The position numbers and the translations under genes were made by a program. DNA of 5,052 nt from PVC group bacterium (GTDB lineage Bacteria > Verrucomicrobiota > Kiritimatiellia > CAIKKV01 > PXCX01): NCBI GenBank assembly GCA_003565195.1, contig PXCX01000068.1:1-5052 (forward strand). Reading direction: 5' to 3'. The notes under the pieces are model-generated. The model saw only the letters and a program-made list of their open reading frames with translations, made no database searches and was not told the DNA's origin. Numbering within the stretch: the stretch's first letter is position 1; each line of letters starts with the position of its first letter. Of this stretch, positions 4,589-5,052 are shown piece by piece.

Positions 4589-5052
4589 TCACACGAGTTG
4601 GCCATCCCACAATTCCCGCAAAAATGTCCGCCACGGCAGCAGCTCGACACCATTGGGCATGCGCCGGGGTTCGCTCTCCCGGCAGACCAGGATACGCTTT
4701 CCGACCGCTTGTTCCTCTGACAAAACCTGCAATGGGCGCGTATCGATTTCATGAATGCGAGTAGAGGCTTTGACCTCGATCGCCACATCCATCTTACCTA
4801 GGATGAAGTCGACTTCCAATCCGGTGCTGGTACGCCAATAATGCAGTTCCAGTTCCGGTTGACGATAGGCCTGATACGCCTTGAGCTCCATTAGAAGCCA
4901 TTGCTCGAAGGATTTTCCGAACTCGGAGGTTCCCGCCCGCGGCGTCCGTCGCGCCAGAAAGTTCGACACGCCCACGTCGAAAAGATAGAACTTCTCCGTT
5001 TCGATCAATCGGCGATTGACCGCTTTGCGCCATGGCGTCAGCCGGAACCCGA
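4589..5052 (-). CDS. DUF4143-type AAA ATPase, C-terminal part (5' end outside window)
   Basis: The frame is open to the right edge of the window, and the 153 visible codons are the C-terminal part of the protein. The visible start GFRLTPWRKAVNRRL leads into KFYLFDVGVSNFLARR, the characteristic DUF4143 signature. The apparent start at 5008 is only an internal TTG (Leu), not a real start. After it come FGKSFEQWLLMEL (visible residues about 44-56) and a PD-(D/E)XK-like arrangement with Asp81 (EVDFIL) and Glu92-Lys94 (IEVKAS). It ends with LLPWRTFLRELWDGQ. Family members are usually near 380-400 residues, with an N-terminal AAA module whose Walker motifs would lie outside this window. Their biological role is poorly known. 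Nothing links this gene functionally to the sugar genes downstream, and the 461-bp spacer argues for a separate transcription unit. Confidence 0.88.
   Translation of the reverse strand, partial: GFRLTPWRKAVNRRLIETEKFYLFDVGVSNFLARRTPRAGTSEFGKSFEQWLLMELKAYQAYRQPELELHYWRTSTGLEVDFILGKMDVAIEVKASTRIHEIDTRPLQVLSEEQAVGKRILVCRESEPRRMPNGVELLPWRTFLRELWDGQLV

Noticed and set aside
4306..4764. Plus-strand open frame of 152 codons across the spacer and ATPase end
   Set aside because: Its translation is low-complexity and rich in Arg, Ser and Pro. It runs through the palindrome and the TAAGGG array and is antisense to the DUF4143 gene.

Overview
The window is bacterial DNA of moderate-to-high GC. All convincing genes lie on the minus strand, so it is best read from right to left. 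I cannot name the organism. The gene content (a DUF4143-type ATPase, a six-repeat 'DVW-S-DG--WT' propeller, an AGE-family epimerase) and the short GC-rich palindromes between genes would fit the PVC group (Lentisphaerota, Kiritimatiellota or Verrucomicrobiota). That placement is an impression, not a demonstration.

Layout in the direction of transcription: (1) 5052-4589 is the C-terminal part of a DUF4143 AAA-type ATPase that enters from outside the window. (2) 4588-4128 is a 461-bp gene-free stretch. It holds an array of TAAGGG words, a GTAG-flanked bulged palindrome that looks like a REP element, a good sigma-70-type promoter (TTGGAA-17-TATAGT) and a stem-loop element in the predicted leader. 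(3) 4127-3141 is a D-isomer-specific 2-hydroxyacid dehydrogenase. (4) 3034-1802 is an N-acylglucosamine 2-epimerase (AGE) family protein with an unusual C-terminal tail. (5) 1801-1536 is a spacer with two 17-bp near-identical direct repeats that resemble the terminus of an insertion sequence. (6) 1535-552 is a six-repeat kelch-like beta-propeller protein. (7) 551-390 is a possible 53-residue reading frame starting directly after the propeller stop codon. (8) 389-1 has no gene and is full of short repeats and palindromes.

The dehydrogenase and the epimerase look like a small carbohydrate or sugar-acid module driven from the promoter near 4260. The propeller gene has the same orientation but clearly different codon use: 12 of 13 lysines are AAG, against 3 of 20 in the epimerase and 4 of 12 in the dehydrogenase. 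It is separated from them by the IS-end-like sequence, so it may have a different history. Kelch propellers and AGE-family enzymes both occur in sialic acid and amino-sugar metabolism (NanM-type mutarotase; GlcNAc/ManNAc epimerase). That makes an amino-sugar role a possible but unproven reading.

No complete, clearly novel system is visible. The most unusual signals are the repeats: paired stem-loop elements on both sides of the three-gene block, the REP-like palindrome, the TAAGGG array, and a repeat that appears to have become part of the epimerase coding sequence.
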